Assembly: GCF_021298855.1 (NCBI RefSeq)
Contig: NZ_JAJTHI010000005.1
Span: forward strand, 108,375 to 172,374
Direction: 5' to 3'
DNA: 64,000 nucleotides
Origin: Gemmatimonas sp.
GTDB taxonomy: Bacteria; Gemmatimonadota; Gemmatimonadetes; Gemmatimonadales; Gemmatimonadaceae
Under the pieces are notes generated by a model. It made no database searches and was not told the DNA's origin. It was given only the letters and a program-made list of their open reading frames with translations. A program made the translations under genes and the position numbers. Below are positions 49,451 through 59,501 of this stretch, in pieces; position 1 is the stretch's first letter; every line of letters begins with the position of its first letter.

Positions 49451-51961
49451 TCAGCTGGCCTGCGGGGTGGCCGAGAGCACGCGGAACTCGAGCTTCTCCT
49501 TCTCGGTGGTCGAAACGGCCACCTCGATCTCGTCGCCACGGGAGAACTCGCCCATGAGCAGCTTCTCAGAGAGCGGGTCCTCGACATAGCGCTGGATGGC
49601 CCGCTTGAGCGGCCGGGCGCCAAAGTGCTCATCGTGCCCGTGGTTCACCAGGAACTCGGTGGCTTCCGACGTGAGCTTGATGGTGATTTCCTCTTCCGAC
49701 AGCCGCTTCTGGACGTCGGCGAAGAGGATGGACACGATCTGCGAGATGTGCTCCTTGCCCAGCGGATGGAACACGATCACGTCGTCGAGACGGTTGAGGA
49801 ACTCGGGGTTGAACACGCGCCCCATCTCCTCCTTCACCTTGTCGGCGATGCGCTCGAAATCCCCGCGCGCATCGTTCGTGGCAAAGCCCAGCGACTTGCC
49901 GCGCGTGATGTCCTTGGCGCCCACGTTGGACGTCATGATCACCACGGTGTTCTTGAAGTCGATGACCCGTCCGTAGTTGTCGGTAAGGTGCCCTTCATCG
50001 AGCACCTGCAGCAGGATGTTGAACACGTCCGGGTGCGCCTTCTCGATCTCGTCGAGCAGGATGACGCTGTACGGCTTGCGGCGCACCGCCTTGGTGAGTG
50101 TGCCCGAATCCTCGTACCCGACGTAGCCCGGCGGCGCACCGATGAGGCGCGACACGGAGAACTTCTCCATGTACTCGCTCATGTCGACGCGAATGAGGGC
50201 CGACGCATCGGCAAACATGAACTTGGCCAGCGAGCGGGCGAGCTCGGTCTTGCCGACGCCGGTGGGACCGGAGAAGATGAACGAGCCGATGGGGCGACGC
50301 GGATCCTTGAGCCCGGCACGGCTGCGCCGGATGGAGCGGGCCAGCGCCTTGATGGCTTCGTCCTGCCCCACGACGCTGGTGTGCAACTCGTCTTCCATGC
50401 GCAGCAGGCGCGACGTTTCGGCCTCCTGCAGCCTGGTCACCGGAATGCCGGTCCACCGGCTCACGATGAACGAGATCTCCTCTTCGCCCAGCGTGGGACG
50501 GAACGACTGGCGCCGCTGCTCCCACTCTTCCTGCTTGCGCCGGATCTCGCCCTGCAGCTCGCGCTCGTTGTCGCGCAGCGAGGCCGCCCGTTCGAAGTTC
50601 TGGTCGCGGACCGCCGCTTCCTTCTCGAGGTTGATCTTTTCGAGCTGTTCCTTGAGGTCGGCCACCTCCGCCGGCGGCACCTGGGCCGCCAGACGGGCGC
50701 GGGCACCGGCTTCGTCGATCACGTCGATCGCCTTGTCCGGGAGGAAGCGGTCCGTGATGTAGCGCTCCGAGAGCTTCGCGGCCGCCAGCAGCGTCTCGTC
50801 GGGGATGTTCACCCGGTGGTGATCCTCGTACTTCTTGCGGAGCCCCTGCAGGATCTGCACGGTCTCGTCGATCGACGGCGGGTCGACCACCACCGTCTGG
50901 AAGCGACGCTCGAGGGCCCCGTCCTTCTCGATGTACTTGCGGTACTCGTTCAGGGTGGACGCTCCCACGCACTGCAGCTCACCGCGCGCGAGCGCCGGCT
51001 TGAGCATGTTGCTGGCATCGATCGCGCCTTCGGCCGCGCCTGCCCCCACGAGCGTGTGCAGCTCGTCGATGAACAGAATGACCTGCTTGTTCTGCGCGAT
51101 TTCGTTCATGACCGCCTTGAGGCGCTCTTCGAACTGCCCACGGTACTTCGTGCCGGCAATCACGGCCGCCATGTCGAGCGACAGCACGCGGTTCTCGCGC
51201 AGGTTCTCCGGGCACTCGCCATTGGCGATCAGCTGGGCCAGCCCTTCAACGATCGCGGTCTTGCCCACACCGGGTTCGCCGATGAGCACGGGATTGTTCT
51301 TCTTGCGACGCGACAGCACTTCCATGACGCGCTCGATCTCCTTGGCGCGCCCGATGGTGGGGTCGAGCTGTCCTTCGGCCGCGAGCTGCGTGAGATCGCG
51401 GCAGAAATGATCCAGCGCCGGGGTCTTGGACTTCTTTTCCCCCTTCGCCTGGCCCGCCGACGGCGGCGCGCCCGTACTGGCCTTCTCCGGCGCCGCCTGC
51501 TGCCCGCCCGGTGGCAACTCCGTCCCCAGCAGGCGCAGCGTTTCCGCGCGCGCCGCCTCGAGGTTGACCCCCGCATCGGTCAGCACCTGGGCGGCGATCC
51601 CCTTTTCTTCCCGAAGCAGCCCCAACAGCAGATGCTCCGTCCCGACATAGCTGTGGTTGAGGTCGCGCGCTTCGGCCATGGCCAGTTCCAGCACCTTCTT
51701 GGCGCGCGACGTGTACGGCAGGTCGGGGCCGGTGGCCTGTGCCGCCTTCCCCTTCTTGACCGTGTCCTCAATCTTCTGGGTCACGTCGTCGAGGTCGACG
51801 TTGAGGTTTTGCAGCACCGCCGCCGCAACGCCCTCACCCTCACGGATGAGCCCGAGCAGAATGTGCTCCGTGCCCACATACTCGTGGTGCAGGCGTGCTG
51901 CCTCCTCGCGTGCCATCGCAAGGACCTTCCGCACCCGCTCGGTGAAGTTGTAGCCGTTCAT
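49451..51961 (-). CDS. clpC: ClpC-type AAA+ unfoldase
   Basis: 836 aa. Two N-terminal Clp-N repeats ([33 protein letters not shown] and a second copy), NBD1 with GEPGVGKTA, a UVR-containing middle domain ([20 protein letters not shown]), and NBD2 with [19 protein letters not shown]. ClpC unfolds substrates for ClpP, and in Firmicutes takes arginine-phosphorylated proteins made by McsB, whose gene is directly upstream in the operon. ClpP is not in the window. Confidence 0.96.
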   Translation of the reverse strand: MNGYNFTERVRKVLAMAREEAARLHHEYVGTEHILLGLIREGEGVAAAVLQNLNVDLDDVTQKIEDTVKKGKAAQATGPDLPYTSRAKKVLELAMAEARDLNHSYVGTEHLLLGLLREEKGIAAQVLTDAGVNLEAARAETLRLLGTELPPGGQQAAPEKASTGAPPSAGQAKGEKKSKTPALDHFCRDLTQLAAEGQLDPTIGRAKEIERVMEVLSRRKKNNPVLIGEPGVGKTAIVEGLAQLIANGECPENLRENRVLSLDMAAVIAGTKYRGQFEERLKAVMNEIAQNKQVILFIDELHTLVGAGAAEGAIDASNMLKPALARGELQCVGASTLNEYRKYIEKDGALERRFQTVVVDPPSIDETVQILQGLRKKYEDHHRVNIPDETLLAAAKLSERYITDRFLPDKAIDVIDEAGARARLAAQVPPAEVADLKEQLEKINLEKEAAVRDQNFERAASLRDNERELQGEIRRKQEEWEQRRQSFRPTLGEEEISFIVSRWTGIPVTRLQEAETSRLLRMEDELHTSVVGQDEAIKALARSIRRSRAGLKDPRRPIGSFIFSGPTGVGKTELARSLAKFMFADASALIRVDMSEYMEKFSVSRLIGAPPGYVGYEDSGTLTKAVRRKPYSVILLDEIEKAHPDVFNILLQVLDEGHLTDNYGRVIDFKNTVVIMTSNVGAKDITRGKSLGFATNDARGDFERIADKVKEEMGRVFNPEFLNRLDDVIVFHPLGKEHISQIVSILFADVQKRLSEEEITIKLTSEATEFLVNHGHDEHFGARPLKRAIQRYVEDPLSEKLLMGEFSRGDEIEVAVSTTEKEKLEFRVLSATPQAS

Positions 51962-51989
51962 CGCACCCTCAGGGTCGTTGAGAAGCGGA

Positions 51990-53090
51990 TCATTCGACGC
52001 CGCCGCCTTCGCTCACCAATACCTGACGCACGTATCGCGCGCGCGCCACGTTGGTCTCGCTATCCGTCAGCCCCCGTCCCTCGAGATGAGCGAGGTGAGC
52101 CGACTGGGCAAAGATCAGGAGCTTGTTGAGTGTGTATACACTGAGCCCGGTGATCAGTTTCAGGCCGACCGCCAGACGAACGCCACTCAGGTAGTTCATC
52201 GCCTCGTCGAACGTGAGGCTGCGCGCGTACCGCAACGTCCCGTACGCCCGCCACAGCTTGTCCTCGATAATATAGCCCGCGTCCCGAACCAGCACACGCC
52301 GCGCCTCTTCCTCGCGCTCGATCACATGCCGGACCACGCGGACCAACAGATCCTGCAACTCCTCCTCGGACCGGCCAAGCGTCGTCTGGTTCGACAACTG
52401 GAAGAAATTGCCGACGACTTCGCTCCCTTCGCCATACAGGCCACGGTAGGTGAGTCCCATCTGCTGAAGACCGGCCAGCACCTTGCCGATCTCCTTCGTG
52501 AGCACCAACCCCGGCAGATGGATCAACACCGATGCCCGCAAGCCGGTGCCCGCATTCGTGGGACAGGCGGTCAGGAAGCCGAACTCCCGATGGAAGGCGT
52601 AGGGCACCTGCGCGCCCAGCTCCCGGTCGAGACGACTGACCCCCTCGAACGCCTGGGGCACGGCGAAGCCGCTGCGCAGGGCCTGCAGCCGCAGATGGTC
52701 TTCCTCGTTCACGAGCAGGCCGACCGACTCCCCAACGAAGACCGCCGCCCCGCCCCGCACCGGATGCTGGGCGTCGAGTCCCGCCAGCTCCTTGCTGACC
52801 AGGTGCCGCTCGTGCAGCAGTTGCCGGTCCACCAGCGGCAGGTCGTCGAGCCGCAGCAGGAGGCTCCCACTGAGCGCCGGTACCGCACCCAGGGCGTCGC
52901 GGACCTGCGCCAGCATGCGCAGACGCTCCCCCTCCCGTGCCCGCCCGGTGAACGCATACCCCGACACGTTGCGCGCCAGCCGGATGCGGGTGGAGATCAC
53001 CACGTCGCTGTGCGGTCCCGACGCGTCGAGCCAGCGCACGCCACCGTCCGGCAGCAGCGACAGATCGAGTCCCGGCCGGGGCGCCGTCAT
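51990..53090 (-). CDS. mcsB: Protein arginine kinase McsB
   Basis: 366 aa phosphagen-kinase fold. [15 protein letters not shown] and the catalytic-Cys loop [20 protein letters not shown] are present, with the [19 protein letters not shown]-terminal block. It phosphorylates arginines to mark proteins for ClpCP. It sits between mcsA and clpC. The ATG at 53090 was chosen at the conserved [14 protein letters not shown] start. Confidence 0.95.
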   Translation of the reverse strand: MTAPRPGLDLSLLPDGGVRWLDASGPHSDVVISTRIRLARNVSGYAFTGRAREGERLRMLAQVRDALGAVPALSGSLLLRLDDLPLVDRQLLHERHLVSKELAGLDAQHPVRGGAAVFVGESVGLLVNEEDHLRLQALRSGFAVPQAFEGVSRLDRELGAQVPYAFHREFGFLTACPTNAGTGLRASVLIHLPGLVLTKEIGKVLAGLQQMGLTYRGLYGEGSEVVGNFFQLSNQTTLGRSEEELQDLLVRVVRHVIEREEEARRVLVRDAGYIIEDKLWRAYGTLRYARSLTFDEAMNYLSGVRLAVGLKLITGLSVYTLNKLLIFAQSAHLAHLEGRGLTDSETNVARARYVRQVLVSEGGGVE

Positions 53091-53100
53091 GTCGTGGTCC

Positions 53101-53598
53101 TCATACCGACTCCGTGTCGAGCGCCTTGATGCGATCACGCAACTCGGCCGCCACCTCGAACTGCTCGTTCGCGATGGCGCGCCGCAAACGGTCGCGCAGA
53201 TCGTGCAGCGTATCGGGCTTGTCGACCATATGGGCCACTGGCGTTTCGTAGCGCTGCCCCACATGCCGCGAGCTGCCGTGCAGGCGCCGCAACAGCTCGC
53301 GCAGGCTGCGCTCCATGGCGTCGTAGCAGTGGGGGCACCCCAGACGCCCGGTCGCGCGAAAGTCCCGCGCCGTTGCCCCACAGAACGCGCAGGCGGCCGC
53401 GTCTTCGCTCGTGCTCGCCGCCTGCTGCTGGACCGCCTGCAGAATGTCCCCCAGCGGATGCTGCGGAACGGAGAGGGTCGTTTCCACCCCCTTGGCTGCC
53501 GCGCACTTCTCGCACAGGTGCAGCTGCGTGACCGCGTTGTCCACGATCCGTGTCAGGTGCACGACCGCATCCCGTTCCTTGCAGTTGTCGCACAGCAT
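53101..53598 (-). CDS. mcsA: UVR-domain zinc-finger protein McsA
   Basis: 165 aa. An N-terminal zinc finger (MLCDNCKERDA, LCEKCAAAKG), a second CxxC pair set (CAFCG, CPHCYDAM) and a C-terminal UVR motif (RRAIANEQFEVAAELRDRIKAL). McsA activates McsB in Firmicutes. Its ATG overlaps the lolD stop (TGATG), so the Lol and Mcs genes may share a transcript. Confidence 0.93.
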   Translation of the reverse strand: MLCDNCKERDAVVHLTRIVDNAVTQLHLCEKCAAAKGVETTLSVPQHPLGDILQAVQQQAASTSEDAAACAFCGATARDFRATGRLGCPHCYDAMERSLRELLRRLHGSSRHVGQRYETPVAHMVDKPDTLHDLRDRLRRAIANEQFEVAAELRDRIKALDTESV

Positions 53599-54377
53599 CA
53601 GCCACCCCCGTGAACGTCCGACTGCACCAACCGACCTCCTCCCAACGATAGAACCCGGTCGGCCCGCGATGCCAGGGACTGGTTGTGGGTGACGACCACC
53701 AACCCCAGCGACTGATCACGGGCCAGCTCGGCGAACAGATCGTGCAGCGCCTCCGCGTTGTACCGATCCAGATTGCCACTCGGCTCGTCGGCCAGCAGGA
53801 CCGACGGCCGTGCCGCAAGGGCCCGCGCCACGGCCGTACGTTGCTGCTCGCCGCCGGACAGCGCGCCCGGACGATGATGCAGCCGCGACGCCAGGCCGAC
53901 GCGCTCGAGCAGGACGCCCGCCCGCTCGCGGGCCGATGCCAGCGTCTCGCCGGCGATACGCAGCGGCATCATGACGTTCTCGAGCGCCGAGAACTCCCGC
54001 AGCAGGTGATGGAACTGAAACACGAACCCGACGGTGCGGTTCCTGAGCGCATCCAGCGTTCCCTCCGTCAGCCCCTCCACCGCCTGCCCCGCCAACCGGA
54101 TGCGTCCCGCCGAGGGCCGTTCCAGCGCCCCCAGGACGTGCAGGAGGGTGCTCTTGCCGGCGCCGCTCTCCCCCACAATGGCCACCATTTCCCCGCGCCG
54201 CACGGCGATGGAGACGTGGTCGAGCACGCGGATGATGCCGCCGTCCCCGCCCCGATACTCCTTGACCAGCCCCTCCCCCTCGAGAACCGGCTCGCCGGGC
54301 CGGGGCGCCGGCGCGGTCACGGGCGTGACGCCCGCCGCCTGCAGCGTTGCACCGCCCCCCTCGACCGTGTCATTCAT
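53598..54377 (-). CDS. lolD: Lipoprotein-releasing ABC ATPase LolD
   Basis: 259 aa. Walker A GESGAGKST, signature ALSGGEQQRTAVARAL and Walker B VLLADEPSGNLD, with a family N-terminal leader of about 30 residues. It powers lipoprotein release from the inner membrane together with the following permease. It overlaps lolC/E by 8 bases. Confidence 0.92.
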   Translation of the reverse strand: MNDTVEGGGATLQAAGVTPVTAPAPRPGEPVLEGEGLVKEYRGGDGGIIRVLDHVSIAVRRGEMVAIVGESGAGKSTLLHVLGALERPSAGRIRLAGQAVEGLTEGTLDALRNRTVGFVFQFHHLLREFSALENVMMPLRIAGETLASARERAGVLLERVGLASRLHHRPGALSGGEQQRTAVARALAARPSVLLADEPSGNLDRYNAEALHDLFAELARDQSLGLVVVTHNQSLASRADRVLSLGGGRLVQSDVHGGG

Positions 54378-55620
54378 GCCGGATTGCCTCGACCGGGTAG
54401 AGATTCGCCGCCTGCTTCGCCGGATACAACGTGGCGAGCGCAGCGATGGCGACGCTGGCCACCACGATCATCACCACGTCGAGCGGCTGGATGGCCACCG
54501 GCAGGTGATCGATGAAGTACACGCTCGGGTCGAGCGCGATGAGGCGATACCTCTCGAGGAGCACGGCCACCACGAGACCAAGCACCAGCCCGCCAAGCGT
54601 GCCGACGGCGCCCACGACGGTGCCCTGATAGAGAAAGATGCGCCGGATGGAGGCGGCCGGCATCCCCATGGCGCGCAGAATGCCGATTTCCCGCGTCTTG
54701 TCGGCCACGACCATGGTGAGCGTGCTCACGATGTTGAACGCGGCCACCACCACGATGAGCAGCAGGATCACCCCCATGCCAAGCTTCTCGAGCTTGAGCG
54801 CCTGAAAGAGCGAGCGGTTCTGCTCCTGCCAATCCATGGTGCGCACGGACGACTCGAGCTGGCTCCGGAGCGAATCGGCCACCAGGGGCGCCTGCCACCG
54901 GTCCCTGGCCCGCACCTCGAGCCCCGTGACGTCGGTGCCGTATCCCGCGAAGCGCTGGGCCGCCTCGAGTGACAGATACAGATACGCGTCATCGTACTCG
55001 TACATCCCCGTCTCGAAGACGCCGGAGACGACGACGCTGTCCGCCCGGGGGACGAGCGCTCCGGTGGCGGCGTTCATGTCGAGGCCGGCGGCCCCGAGCA
55101 ACACCACCGTATCGCCGGGAAAGGCGTTCAACTTGGAAGCCAGCAACTTGCCCAGCACCGCCCCGGGAAGTGCCACGCTGTCGCGGGCGAACGTGAAGTC
55201 GCCAAGAATGGCGTGCTGGCGAATGGTGGTCACCCGGTCACCGGCGCGCCCCGTGGGTACGATCCCCACCACCTGGGTGCCCACCATGTAGCCACCCAGG
55301 TTGCGCACCAATCCCTGTGTCTGGACGAAAGGCGCCGCTTCCATCACCCCCGGCACGCGCTGCACGCGCGTGAGGATCTCCGCCCAGTTCGGCATGCGCA
55401 TGTCCGACCCGTACGGCAACACGCGCACGTCGGGGCTGCCCACGAGGATCTTCTCGCGCAAGTCACGCTGCAGTCCGTTCATGACGCCCATGATGACGAT
55501 GAGCGCGCTCACGCCCACCAGCACGCCGCCAATGGCGATCACGCTGATGAGCGACAGCAGCCGGGAGCCACGGCGGCTCCGCAGATACCGCCAGGCGATG
55601 GCGAGTTCGAGCTCCTTCAC
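54370..55620 (-). CDS. lolC: Lipoprotein-releasing ABC permease (LolC/LolE/LolF type)
   Basis: 416 aa. An N-terminal helix (SLISVIAIGGVLVGVSALIVIMGVMNGL), a large periplasmic domain, and three C-terminal helices (VILLLIVVVAAFNIVSTLTM, GTVVGAVGTLGGLVLGLVVAV). Only one permease gene is seen with lolD, which suggests a LolF-like homodimer, but a second one may lie elsewhere. Confidence 0.9.
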   Translation of the reverse strand: MKELELAIAWRYLRSRRGSRLLSLISVIAIGGVLVGVSALIVIMGVMNGLQRDLREKILVGSPDVRVLPYGSDMRMPNWAEILTRVQRVPGVMEAAPFVQTQGLVRNLGGYMVGTQVVGIVPTGRAGDRVTTIRQHAILGDFTFARDSVALPGAVLGKLLASKLNAFPGDTVVLLGAAGLDMNAATGALVPRADSVVVSGVFETGMYEYDDAYLYLSLEAAQRFAGYGTDVTGLEVRARDRWQAPLVADSLRSQLESSVRTMDWQEQNRSLFQALKLEKLGMGVILLLIVVVAAFNIVSTLTMVVADKTREIGILRAMGMPAASIRRIFLYQGTVVGAVGTLGGLVLGLVVAVLLERYRLIALDPSVYFIDHLPVAIQPLDVVMIVVASVAIAALATLYPAKQAANLYPVEAIRHE

Positions 55621-55628
55621 GGGGCCGA

Positions 55629-57176
55629 CTACTCTGGGCGCATCGTGGGAAACAGGATCACGTCGCGGATGTTCGGCGTGTCCGTGAGGTACATGAACAA
55701 CCGGTCGATGCCGATCCCCACGCCGCCGGTGGGTGGCATGCCGTACTCCATGGCACGCAGGTAATCCTCGTCCACCCCGCTCGCTTCGTCGTCACCGGCC
55801 GCACGTAGTGCCGCCTGAGCCTCGAAGCGCTCGCGCTGGTCGATGGGATCGTTGAGCTCGGAGAAGGCGTTGGCCAGTTCCTTGCCGCGCGCGAACAGCT
55901 CGAAACGCTCGGTAATGCCGGCAGGCCCCCCGCGCTTCGGCTTGGCCAGCGGCGAGAGCTCCTTGGGATAGTCCACCACGAAGGTGGGGACCTGAATCTT
56001 CGATTCCACGAGTTCCTGGAACATCTCGTCGAGCACCTTCGGCCGGCTCAGCGTGGCCACCTTCGGCACGCCGATGCGTTCGGCCAGCGTGCGGAGCTCG
56101 GCATCGCTGACCGCCATCACCTCGACGCCCGCCGCCTGCGACAGGCTGGGCACCCACTCGATCCGCGGGAACGGCGTGACCAGCGTGGGGACCTTCTCCC
56201 CCACCAGCGGGATGGCGCGCACCGCGTCGGCTGCATTCACCAGCAGCGATTCCACCCGCGACATCATCGTGCGGTAATCGGCAAATGCCTCGTAGAACTC
56301 CAGCATCGTGAATTCCGGATTGTGTGTCCGGTCGATGCCTTCGTTGCGGAAGTCATGGCCGATCTCGTACACCCGCTCGAAGCCGCCCACGATGAGGCGC
56401 TTGAGATACAACTCGTCGGCGATGCGCAGATACAGCGGCATGTCGAGCGTGTTGTGGTGCGTGATGAACGGCCGGGCGGCGGCGCCGCCGTACAGCGGCT
56501 GCAGTACCGGCGTTTCGACTTCGAGATACCCGAGCCCGTCGAGGTGGGATCGAATGGCCCGCGTCAACACCGAGCGCGCGCGAAAGAGCGCCCGGACCTC
56601 CGGATGCACCGCGAGGTCGGCGTAGCGCTGACGCGCCCGCTGTTCGGTGTCGCTGAAGGCCGAATAGCGGACAAGCGTGCCGTCCACCATCTGCTCCTTG
56701 CCAAGCGGCAAGGGACGGAGCGACTTCGCGAGCAACTCGACGTGGCTCACCTTCACGGTGGCCTCCCCCGTCCGCGTGCGCATCATGGCCCCGCGCACCC
56801 CGACCCAGTCACCAAGATCGTACTCGGCCAGCTGGGCGAACACCTCGTCGCCGATCTCGTCGCGGCGGAAGTACAGCTGCACGCGTCCGTCCATGTCGGC
56901 CAGATGCGCAAACGCCGTCTTCCCCTGGCTGCGCCAGGAGACCAGCCGGCCGGCGACGGTGACCGTCGGCCCCTCATCGGCGTCACCGAGCGCCGCTACC
57001 GCTTCGGTGGCCGTATGTGAGCGATCGAAGGAGTAGCCGAACGGTTCCACCCCGGCGGCACGCAACCGCTCGAGCTTCTCGCGGCGCGCCTGCATGAGAA
57101 AGTTGAGCTCCTGCCGCGGCTCCGCCGCCCCGTCGGCCTGCGACTCGGCGCTCCCCGGTGTCGAGTCCGCACTCAT
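55629..57176 (-). CDS. lysS: Lysyl-tRNA synthetase (class II)
   Basis: 515 aa. An OB-fold anticodon domain (about 75-170), then class II motifs: RFRARSVLTRAIRS-like motif 1, FRNEGIDRTHNPEFTMLEFYEA (motif 2) and GVGIGIDRLFMYLTD (motif 3). An acidic/polar N-terminal leader of about 30 residues. The ATG at 57176 overlaps the prfB stop (ATGA). Confidence 0.96.
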   Translation of the reverse strand: MSADSTPGSAESQADGAAEPRQELNFLMQARREKLERLRAAGVEPFGYSFDRSHTATEAVAALGDADEGPTVTVAGRLVSWRSQGKTAFAHLADMDGRVQLYFRRDEIGDEVFAQLAEYDLGDWVGVRGAMMRTRTGEATVKVSHVELLAKSLRPLPLGKEQMVDGTLVRYSAFSDTEQRARQRYADLAVHPEVRALFRARSVLTRAIRSHLDGLGYLEVETPVLQPLYGGAAARPFITHHNTLDMPLYLRIADELYLKRLIVGGFERVYEIGHDFRNEGIDRTHNPEFTMLEFYEAFADYRTMMSRVESLLVNAADAVRAIPLVGEKVPTLVTPFPRIEWVPSLSQAAGVEVMAVSDAELRTLAERIGVPKVATLSRPKVLDEMFQELVESKIQVPTFVVDYPKELSPLAKPKRGGPAGITERFELFARGKELANAFSELNDPIDQRERFEAQAALRAAGDDEASGVDEDYLRAMEYGMPPTGGVGIGIDRLFMYLTDTPNIRDVILFPTMRPE

Positions 57177-58298
57177 GACACACCGCCCTGGGCGCCACTT
57201 TCGCTCTCGGCCTTCAGATACGCCTGTATGAACGGGTCGATGTCGCCGTCCATCACCTTCTGCACGTCGGCGATCTTGAGTTCGGTGCGGTGGTCGTTGA
57301 CCATCGTGTAGGGCTGGAAGACATAGCTGCGAATCTGACTGCCGAACGTCACATCCTGCTTGTTCGCATCGAACGCCGCCTTGACCGCCGCCTGCTTGTC
57401 CGCTTCGAGCTGGTACAGGCGGTTCTTGAGCTGCTTCATGGCCGTGGCCTTGTTCTTGAACTGTGACCGCTCCTGCTGGGATGCGCACACGATGCCCGTG
57501 GGCACGTGGGTGATGCGCACGGCCGACGAGGTCTTGTTGACGTGCTGACCGCCGGCCCCCGAGGCCCGGTACACGTCGATCCGCAGGTCTTCCTCACGGA
57601 TCTCGATGTTGATCTCCTCGTTCACCACCGGGTACACGAAGACCGAGGCAAAACTGGTATGCCGGCGAGCCTGCGAGTCGAATGGCGAGATGCGCACGAG
57701 CCGATGCACCCCGGATTCGGGGCGCAGGAATCCGTAGGCGTACTGCCCCTTGATCTCGAGCACCGCCCCCTTGATGCCGGCTTCTTCTCCCTCGGAGAGA
57801 TCGAGCATTTCGATCTCGAATCCCTTGCGTTCCGCCCAGCGCGTATAGAGGCGCAGCAGCATGCTGGCCCAGTCCTGCGCCTCCGTCCCGCCGGCACCCG
57901 CCGAGATCTCCACCTGCGCGTCGCGAAAGTCGTCTTTGCCACGCAACAGCGACTTGAGCTCGAACGCCTCGAGATCGGCGAGGATGCGCTGCACCTCCTG
58001 ATCGAGGTCCTTGTACATGCTCTCATCGGGTTCCAGCGCCAACAGCTCGTCGAGCTCGCGCGCACTCTCGATGCGGGCGGTGAGCGAATCCATCGGCTCC
58101 ACCCAGCCCTTGAGCACCTTCACCTGCTGCACGATGTCACGCGCGTGGTCCTGATCATTCCAGAACGCCGCGTCCGCCATCTCCTCTTCGTAGGCGTTCA
58201 GCGTCGATCGCTTCGATTCGACGTCAAAGATACCTCCGCATGTCCGCAAGGCGCTCTTCCGACCGCGCCAGCACCTTCAGCCGTTCCCCGTCCTGCAT
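57173..58298 (-). CDS. prfB: Peptide chain release factor 2, made through a programmed +1 frameshift
   Basis: Two frames joined at 58226. The 24 codons from ATG 58298 (MQDGERLKVLARSEERLADM...RRYL) end at TGA 58224-58226. The downstream frame carries the RF2 body: SPF anticodon-mimic in RISPFDSQARRHTSF and the GGQ of GAGGQHVNKTSS. The slip site CTT-TGA-C with GGAGG just before it is as in E. coli prfB. The total is about 374 aa. A GGAG six bases before 58298 supports that start; 58310 is possible. The ORF track start at 58249 would lose the first 24 residues. Low RF2 favours shifting, so the gene autoregulates. Confidence 0.94.
58222..58238 (-). promoter_or_regulatory. prfB +1 frameshift signal
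   Basis: On the - strand CGGAGGTATCTTTGAC: a Shine-Dalgarno-like GGAGG three bases before the slippery CTT, an in-frame TGA, then C. The arrangement is nearly identical to the E. coli RF2 site. Confidence 0.92.
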
Positions 58299-58318
58299 GC
58301 CGTTCTCCATGTACGACG

Positions 58319-58350
58319 CGGGCCGCCTTCCGCAGGGGGAAAGCGGCCCG
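58319..58350. promoter_or_regulatory. Hairpin before prfB
   Basis: CGGGCCGC (58319-58326) pairs with GCGGCCCG (58343-58350), and there are extra TTCC/GGAA pairs inside. No U-tract follows on the - strand. It could be a weak terminator after the zinc-ribbon gene or a leader structure of prfB. Confidence 0.35.
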
Positions 58351-58469
58351 AGATGTGCCCGTTGCGTGACCCACGCTGTATGGCGGAAAGCTATCGGGTC
58401 CCGCAGTCCCGGAACAGTGCGGTGCGGCCGCATCGTCGCCGTGCCGCCCCGGCACGCCATGCCTGCCGC

Positions 58470-59501
58470 TCAGAACAGGCGGCGACCACCGGCGAGAATG
58501 TCGTTGAGCGCGTCCTGGAAGTGCGGAGCGGCTTCCGCCTGCTCACGCCCCACCTGTTCGACGTACTCCTCGTAGCTCTTCTTGATCTCTTCGCGAAAGA
58601 GCTGGCGAAGTGTGCCGTCCCGCAATCCTTCCTCCCGCTTCTGCGGATGGTACGCCACGAGGTCGGAGACGAGGGCCCGGGCAAGCCGACGTGCTCGCTG
58701 GGACGGATCGGCTCGCAGGAACGGATTGATGGGTGCGCGGCCGCCTGCCGGGGTGGGCGCGGCGACACTCGGCGCCTGCCACGCCGGCGTCGGCGCGGCC
58801 GTGGACACCCGCGGCGCCGCCCCTGCCACCGTCCCTGTCCCTGCGCCCACGGACACCGGCGTGGGGACGGAAGCGGGGGTCGGGATGGCCCCGGGGAAAG
58901 CTGGCGCGGGAACCGCTGCCGCCGATCGCACGGGAGTGGCAGACGCGGCCGGCGTGCGAATGCCAGCCAGTGGGAAACTCACCGGCACGGCGTCGGGGCT
59001 TGGGGCCATCGACGCGTGCGGAGTGGGGGTACGGGGGACTGCCGCTGGCTGCCCCACGCCGGGGGTAGGCACCACAGCCCGCGCCGCGACCGGTGTGCGG
59101 GAGGCAACGGGGGTGAGCCGAGCAGCGGCCGCGTACCGTGGCGTCGGCGCAGCCGGCGCTTCAGTCGGCGCATCCGCCGGGGTGTCAGTGGACGGCGCCA
59201 GACCGGGAGCAACCGCAGGCGCCGCGCTCAGCGGCGTTCCCGCCGGTACAGGCTGCGCGGAGGCTGCACCGGATACGGCAGCAGACACCGTCACCGCGGC
59301 CGGAGTGGCCCGCGATACGCCGCCGCTCAAGGCCGGCCCCCCGGAACTGCCGCCCAAGGGCGTCACCGCCACGGGCAGCGTGCCACCGGCGATCGCCATG
59401 ACGCCGCCGCACACCGAGCACCGGGCGCGCACGCCCGTCGCCGGCACTTTGGCCGGGTCCACGCGAAAAACCGACCGGCACTCCGGACATGAGACTGTCA
59501 T
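58470..59501 (-). CDS. MJ0042-type zinc-ribbon protein with long disordered linker
   Basis: 343 aa. An N-terminal zinc ribbon (CPECRSVF...CSVCGG, two CxxC pairs), a linker of about 210 residues rich in Ala/Pro/Thr/Val (e.g. TPVASRTPVAARAVVPTPG), and a helical C-terminal domain of about 80 residues (FREEIKKSYEEYVEQVGREQAEAA). The last module resembles helical ends of delta-proteobacterial zinc-ribbon proteins; its function is unknown. ATG 59501 overlaps the stop of a GGDEF gene, so the two are translationally coupled. Confidence 0.75.
   Translation of the reverse strand: MTVSCPECRSVFRVDPAKVPATGVRARCSVCGGVMAIAGGTLPVAVTPLGGSSGGPALSGGVSRATPAAVTVSAAVSGAASAQPVPAGTPLSAAPAVAPGLAPSTDTPADAPTEAPAAPTPRYAAAARLTPVASRTPVAARAVVPTPGVGQPAAVPRTPTPHASMAPSPDAVPVSFPLAGIRTPAASATPVRSAAAVPAPAFPGAIPTPASVPTPVSVGAGTGTVAGAAPRVSTAAPTPAWQAPSVAAPTPAGGRAPINPFLRADPSQRARRLARALVSDLVAYHPQKREEGLRDGTLRQLFREEIKKSYEEYVEQVGREQAEAAPHFQDALNDILAGGRRLF

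Noticed and set aside
49007-52129. 1040-aa + strand ORF opposite bamA and clpC
   Set aside because: It is a shadow frame from GC-rich third positions: it covers two recognised genes on the other strand and has no domain motifs.
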